Assembly: GCA_946613765.1 (NCBI GenBank)
Contig: CAMOFW010000041.1
Coordinates: forward strand, 1-6,232
Direction: 5' to 3'
DNA: 6,232 nucleotides
Source of the DNA: an uncultured Mycoplasmatota bacterium
GTDB taxonomy: Bacteria; Bacillota_I; Bacilli_A; RF39; UBA660
The notes beneath the pieces are model-generated. The model did not search any database. It was not told the DNA's origin and saw only the letters and a list, made by a program, of their open reading frames with translations. This document shows, in pieces, positions 5,675 to 6,232 of the stretch. Each line of letters starts with the position of its first letter. The stretch's first letter is position 1. The position numbers were made by a program, and so were the translations under genes.

Positions 5675-5680
5675 TAAAAT
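5675..5680 (+). promoter_or_regulatory. Possible -10 box of the acyltransferase gene
   Basis: TAAAAT matches the -10 consensus at five of six positions and would start transcription near 5687, just before the ribosome site. Nothing like a -35 is found 17 bases upstream (5652-5657 is TTTCTT), so this is weak. A new promoter is expected here only because a terminator closes the upstream unit. Confidence 0.3.
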
Positions 5681-5700
5681 AATTAAAGAGGGTAGTTATT

Positions 5701-6232
5701 ATGAAAGAAAATTATGCTTATATTGATTATTTAAAATTATTTTTTTGTATATGTGTTATAGGAATACATGCTCAAATATTTTATAATTTTGATAATACTT
5801 TTAATTATGTATTATTTCATAGTGTATTTAGAAGTGCTGTACCATTTTTCTTTGTTGCTTCGACATTCTTTTTGGGATTGAAGTTAAAGAATAAATCTTT
5901 AAATGATAAAAATATAATAATAAATAAATATTTAATTAGACTTATTATTCCTTATATCTTTTGGATGGTAGTATCATCAATTAAAGTTATATCTATGTTA
6001 GATGGTGGTTTACTAGTTAAAATAATTAAATTAATTAGAGTAGCATTATTTAATCCATGGAGTGCATTATGGTATATATGGGCATTAATAGTATTTTTGA
6101 TAATATATAAAGTATTAATTAATATATTTAAAGATAAGTTTAATATTAATGTATTATTAGTTATATCATTAGTATTATATTTAATAGCATTACTATGTAA
6201 TAATTATTATTTTTTAATAGAAAATACATTTA
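5701..6232 (+). CDS. Acyltransferase-3 family membrane protein, N-terminal part (runs off right edge)
   Basis: The frame is open from the ATG at 5701 to the window end: 177 codons of a protein whose family is usually about 330-380 residues. A ribosome site, AAAGAGGG (5685-5692), lies 8 bases upstream. The start YIDYLKLFFCICVIGIHAQIF carries the family's D-x-x-K/R (D9, K12) and the conserved, probably catalytic histidine H23. Next come RSAVPFFFVASTFFLGLKLK (44-63, the family's VPxFFxxSG stretch with Ala-Ser-Thr instead of Ser-Gly), YLIRLIIPYIFW (77-88), and LWYIWALIVFL (123-133), with further hydrophobic helices after it. Members move acyl groups, often acetyl, across the membrane onto sugars of cell-wall polymers, polysaccharides or glycolipids. 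The acceptor here cannot be told. It is probably transcribed separately from the VanZ gene. Tryptophans are TGG, in line with the standard code. Confidence 0.87.
   Translation, partial: MKENYAYIDYLKLFFCICVIGIHAQIFYNFDNTFNYVLFHSVFRSAVPFFFVASTFFLGLKLKNKSLNDKNIIINKYLIRLIIPYIFWMVVSSIKVISMLDGGLLVKIIKLIRVALFNPWSALWYIWALIVFLIIYKVLINIFKDKFNINVLLVISLVLYLIALLCNNYYFLIENTF

Noticed and set aside
1..6232. Alternative genetic code (TGA as tryptophan, as in many Mollicutes)
   Set aside because: All genes reach family-typical ends at TAA, tryptophans are TGG, and no homologous region continues through an in-frame TGA.

Overview
This is an ordinary-looking chromosomal segment from a very AT-rich, low-GC Gram-positive bacterium, probably an uncultured Bacilli/Mollicutes-related gut lineage. 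That placement is an inference. It rests on extreme AT content, AGA-dominated arginine codons, Firmicutes-type proteins (a YqgP/GluP rhomboid, a UgtP-like glycosyltransferase, a VanZ-family protein, a LexA/DinR-like regulator) and AGGTG/GAGGG-type ribosome sites. The code looks standard: tryptophans are TGG, all five complete genes end in TAA, and no in-frame TGA has to be read through.

Layout. At the left edge, the first codons of a probable minus-strand membrane protein run off the window (1-130, TTG start). A divergent plus-strand rhomboid protease follows (190-1311). It converges on a minus-strand LexA-like regulator (1339-1908), and the two share a bidirectional terminator at 1315-1340. 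A compact intergenic region (1909-2046) carries two divergent promoters: one for lexA, with an 11-bp palindrome over its -10 box, and one for the glycosyltransferase. The rest reads rightward: UgtP-like glycosyltransferase (2047-3180, own terminator), transketolase (3235-5223), a VanZ-family membrane protein overlapping its end (5207-5650, own terminator), and the 5' part of an acyltransferase-3 family membrane protein (5701 to the window end).

Functionally, the segment mixes central carbon metabolism (transketolase) with cell-envelope genes: glycolipid synthesis, VanZ, a membrane acyltransferase and a membrane protease. One regulator sits among them. I see no mobile element, CRISPR array, tRNA or rRNA, and nothing that amounts to a new multi-gene system.

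The most interesting item is the LexA-like protein. Its DNA-binding domain is well conserved, but its C-terminal domain appears to lack both the self-cleavage site and the Ser/Lys dyad, so it may be a repressor that cannot be induced by the classical SOS route. A recurring layout feature is extreme compaction: predicted leaders of about 14-21 nt, and terminator hairpins built into the last codons of genes.
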